Assembly: GCF_014197855.1 (NCBI RefSeq)
Contig: NZ_JACIGJ010000024.1
Coordinates: 1-46,354, forward strand
DNA length: 46,354 bases
Direction: 5' to 3'
From: Roseospira marina
GTDB taxonomy: Bacteria > Pseudomonadota > Alphaproteobacteria > Rhodospirillales > Rhodospirillaceae
Made by a program: the position numbers and the translations under genes. The notes under the pieces were generated by a model. That model saw only the letters and a program-made list of their open reading frames with translations, did no database searches and had not been told where the DNA came from. This document shows positions 44,079 to 46,354 of the stretch, in pieces (position 1 is the stretch's first letter; every line of letters starts with the position of its first letter).

Positions 44079-44810
44079 ATGTCCCCTCCGCGCACCGGCC
44101 CGATCGTCATCCTCACCGGGGCCGGCATTTCAAAGGAATCCGGCCTCGACACGTTCCGCGACGCCGATGGCATCTGGGCGCGCGTGAACCTGGAAGACGT
44201 GGCGACCCCGGAGGGCTTCGCGCGCGATCCGGAGTTGGTGCAGGCGTTCTACAACGACCGCCGGCGCGGCCTGCAAAGCGACAACGTCCGACCCAACGCC
44301 GCCCACGACGCCTTGGCGCGGCTGGAGGCGGAGTGGGCGGACGAGGTCTTTCTGGTCACCCAGAACATCGACGACCTGCACGAGCGCGCGGGCTCCCGCA
44401 ACCTGCTGCACATGCATGGCGAACTGCTGAAGGTCCGGTGCGGCGCCTGCGCGGCCGTGCACCCCTGGCACGACAACCTGGGCGCGGAGCACGACTGCGC
44501 GGCCTGCGGTGAGACCGGGCACCTGCGGCCGGACATCGTCTGGTTCGGGGAGATGCCGTTCGGCATGGAGCGGATCGCCGATGCCCTCGACCGCTGCGCG
44601 CTGTTCCTGTCCATCGGCACCAGCGGCACGGTGTATCCGGCGGCCGGCTTCGTGGCCGAGGTCGAGCGGCTGGGGCAGGCGCACACGGTCGAGTTGAACA
44701 TGGAGGCCAGCCTGGGCGCGACGCTGTTCCGTGAGTCCGTGCTCGGCCCCGCGACCCGGGTGGTGCCGGCCTATGTGGAGCGCCTGCTGACCGATGGGAT
44801 CCCGAGGTAG
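44079..44810 (+). CDS. cobB: NAD-dependent protein deacylase (sirtuin)
   Basis: 243 residues. It removes acetyl or longer acyl groups from lysine using NAD+. The Rossmann motif is ILTGAGISKESGLDTFRDAD (about 11-30). TQNIDDLHERAG (about 94-105) binds NAD, and the catalytic His is in LHMHGELLKVRC (about 110-121). The zinc site is C-GAC...CAACG (two pairs). IGTSGTVYPAAGFV and VELNME complete the pocket. Class III features such as the Y-x-x-R lysine-succinyl pocket are suggested by FYNDRRRGL (about 63-71), so desuccinylase activity is possible. A single gene with short flanks; the O-antigen ligase-like gene begins 56 bp downstream. Confidence 0.93.
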   Translation: MSPPRTGPIVILTGAGISKESGLDTFRDADGIWARVNLEDVATPEGFARDPELVQAFYNDRRRGLQSDNVRPNAAHDALARLEAEWADEVFLVTQNIDDLHERAGSRNLLHMHGELLKVRCGACAAVHPWHDNLGAEHDCAACGETGHLRPDIVWFGEMPFGMERIADALDRCALFLSIGTSGTVYPAAGFVAEVERLGQAHTVELNMEASLGATLFRESVLGPATRVVPAYVERLLTDGIPR

Positions 44811-44866
44811 GGCACATCGTCGTCACGACCGGCTCCAGATCGCTCGGAATTTACGCGAACACAACC

Positions 44867-46219
44867 ATGCAAACGTGGACGATGCAGGACTCAGAAGCGT
44901 TGACCGACACGACCCAGCCCCTGGATCAGCCCCCCCCTCCCCAGCGACGGGAACGAGGCTTGGGTCTGTTTGCGACCCTGTTTCTGGTCGCCCTGTTTGT
45001 TCCCCTGCAGTTCTACATCGGCCCGTTGTACATGGAGCCGTATCGCCTGGTCCTGATCGTCGCCTTATTTCCCTCTCTTGCGACGTTTATTTCGAACCGG
45101 CGCATTCGGTTTTGTACCGCCGATGGCTTGATCATCGCCCACGTCCTGTGGGCCTCGCTTGCCATATTCCTTGTCCACGGCACGTCGTACATCGAGAAAA
45201 TCGGCATCTACGCCCTCGAAATCCTGTCGGCCTACTTTCTGGCCCGAACACAAATCCGCACCCCGCGGGCCTTTCGCCAGGCGTTCACGATCCTTCTGAC
45301 CGGCGTTGCGATCATGCTGCCGATCGCCCTGTTTGAATCGCTGACGAATGTCGGTTTTTTCGAAAGCATTCTCGGGCGATACACGGTGGGGCGCGTCGAT
45401 TACCCGCCCCGCCTCGGCCTGTTTCGGGCGCAAGCCGCATTCGACCACCCGATTTTGTACGGAGTCACCTGCGCGAGTCTGCTTGCGCCGATGCTGTATT
45501 TTTGGCGGCACCGCCGAAATGTCGTGACGTTTTTCGCCCGGGTCGCCATTCCCATGGCGGCAACGGCCCTGTCCATGTCGTCCGGTGCGTTGGCGTTTTT
45601 GGGGATTCAGTTCGCCGGGTTCGCGTGGGACACGGTCGCCCGGGTGCGCCACAAGTGGTGGCTGCTCCTGGGGTTGGTGTCGTCGGCGTATGTCGCCCTC
45701 GATCTTCTGTCCAGCCGCACGCCGTATCAGGTGGCGATCAGCCTGTTCTCTCTGAACACGGGCACGGCCTTCAATCGCTTGCGCATCTGGACCTATGCGT
45801 CGGACGATCTGTTCCGAAACCCGATGTTCGGCATCGGATTCAACGAGTGGACGCGGCCGTCGTGGATGCTGCCCAGCGTCGATAATTTCTGGCTGGTGAC
45901 GGCGTTGCGCTATGGCATACCCGGGTTTGCCCTGTTGCTCCTGTGTCTGCTGTTCGGCATTGCCTACATGGCCCGCGCGCGTCTCAGAGACCGGCGTCTG
46001 CGCCAACTCCGCACCGGGCACATCATCATGATCTCGGGCATGTCCCTTGCGATCCTGACCGTGCACATCTGGAACCAACCGCTGGCGTTGTATGTGTTCT
46101 ACGTCGCGGCCGGGCTGTGGTTGGGGACCGCTGGGGAGGCGCCGCGCCGGCGGCGGCGACCGCTGGCGGACGACGGGAGCGAGGCGGCGCCGCGCGACGT
46201 CCCCGACCCAGCCCCTTAG
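44867..46219 (+). CDS. O-antigen ligase/polymerase-like membrane protein
   Basis: 450 residues with a Pro-rich cytosolic N-terminus (about 35 residues) and about 10-11 hydrophobic helices. A large loop around 160-195 contains GRYTVGRVDYPPRLGLFRAQ-AAFDHPILYG, and another near 290-335 contains NTGTAFNRLRIWTYASDDLF and GIGFNEW. These Arg/His/Asp-rich extracytoplasmic loops are typical of the WaaL/Wzy superfamily (O-antigen ligase, exopolysaccharide polymerases). The precise role is unresolved: ligase, polymerase or EPS export. The charged C-terminus is cytosolic. GC at the third codon position seems lower than in neighbours in parts. It is immediately followed by an IS element, so it may be the first gene of a polysaccharide locus interrupted there. 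Confidence 0.75.
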   Translation: MQTWTMQDSEALTDTTQPLDQPPPPQRRERGLGLFATLFLVALFVPLQFYIGPLYMEPYRLVLIVALFPSLATFISNRRIRFCTADGLIIAHVLWASLAIFLVHGTSYIEKIGIYALEILSAYFLARTQIRTPRAFRQAFTILLTGVAIMLPIALFESLTNVGFFESILGRYTVGRVDYPPRLGLFRAQAAFDHPILYGVTCASLLAPMLYFWRHRRNVVTFFARVAIPMAATALSMSSGALAFLGIQFAGFAWDTVARVRHKWWLLLGLVSSAYVALDLLSSRTPYQVAISLFSLNTGTAFNRLRIWTYASDDLFRNPMFGIGFNEWTRPSWMLPSVDNFWLVTALRYGIPGFALLLLCLLFGIAYMARARLRDRRLRQLRTGHIIMISGMSLAILTVHIWNQPLALYVFYVAAGLWLGTAGEAPRRRRRPLADDGSEAAPRDVPDPAP

Positions 46220-46268
46220 CAGTGCACCCCACCCACGACACCGGGGGGAGGGCCTTGGTGGGTCCAAT

Positions 46269-46354
46269 CCGGATACATAGGTAACAGAACAGACCGGAGA
46301 CATGGGTAACAGGTCGTCAAGATGGTCGCGGAGGTGCGGCCATGGTTTGGAAAG
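46269..46354 (+). mobile_element. Left end of an IS481-like insertion sequence (partial)
   Basis: The doubled terminal motif CCGGATACATAGGTAAC (46269-46285) and CCGGAGACATGGGTAAC (about 46293-46309) is the inverted match of the motif at positions 41-84. A transposase reading frame begins at ATG 46342 (MVWK...), preceded by GGAGG at 7-bp spacing, and runs off the window. Orientation is the same as that of the copy at the left edge. Confidence 0.7.
46342..46354 (+). CDS. IS481-type transposase, first codons only
   Basis: Only M-V-W-K is in the window. The call rests on the GGAGG ribosome-binding site and the adjacent terminal repeats; IS481 transposases often begin with a similar M-x-W-K. Confidence 0.4.

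Overview
The window is a high-GC alphaproteobacterial chromosome segment. Gene content and order suggest a Rhodospirillales-type bacterium: secA next to a divergent parvulin isomerase-argJ-mutT operon, a GNAT-MutT fusion, an rpsD of 204 codons, and dcd followed by murA. This placement is inferred from family knowledge, because no 16S rRNA gene is present. A YjfB-like motility protein and an O-antigen ligase-like protein fit a motile Gram-negative cell. Both window edges lie in ends of the same kind of insertion sequence (IS481-like), so the segment is bounded by two IS copies in the same orientation.

Housekeeping part, 1-18.4 kb: a proline/alanine-rich membrane-anchored protein, ribosomal protein S4, a glutathione S-transferase, a YbfB-type MFS exporter with a divergent LysR regulator, a CinA-like molybdopterin-binding protein, GNAT-Nudix, argJ, a parvulin isomerase, secA, yjfB-like, a small protein, a Nudix hydrolase, tRNA-Leu(UAA), a giant CheB-CheR-PAS histidine kinase and a small membrane protein.

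Island, about 18.4-34.9 kb: a P4-type integrase sits directly downstream of tRNA-Ser(GGA), followed by an AlpA-like excisionase and a decayed prophage. The prophage part holds a PAPS-reductase-like protein, a methyltransferase-like fusion, an ASCH-like protein, two putative replication proteins, a zinc-finger-like gene frameshifted by a 13-bp duplication, and a cytosine methyltransferase that lost its N-terminus. At about 26,463 the phage stops abruptly at a 5'-truncated type III-like restriction helicase/nuclease. This is followed by a NYN-domain protein and a 1031-residue adenine methyltransferase whose target-recognition region is strikingly AT-rich. An IS630 stub separates this module from more phage debris: an XRE regulator with a 35-residue leader protein and a classic operator/promoter, and an HNH stub. 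Two frames of unknown function follow, continuous except for one in-frame TAA. No copy of the tRNA-Ser 3' end was found at the right side, so the island looks like a mosaic that has lost its right attachment site.

Right flank, 35.2-46.2 kb: a two-transmembrane HAMP-PAS sensor without an output domain, mutS, then (reverse strand) a small protein, dcd and murA in one probable operon, a hybrid kinase with a degenerate ATPase domain, a sirtuin, and an O-antigen ligase-like protein.

The most interesting material is the restriction/NYN/methyltransferase module. The nuclease is apparently broken, the methyltransferase is intact with a swapped specificity domain, and a strong promoter plus terminator-like leader drives the NYN-mod pair independently. 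Long open frames opposite secA, res, mutS and others are GC-driven shadows and are not annotated.
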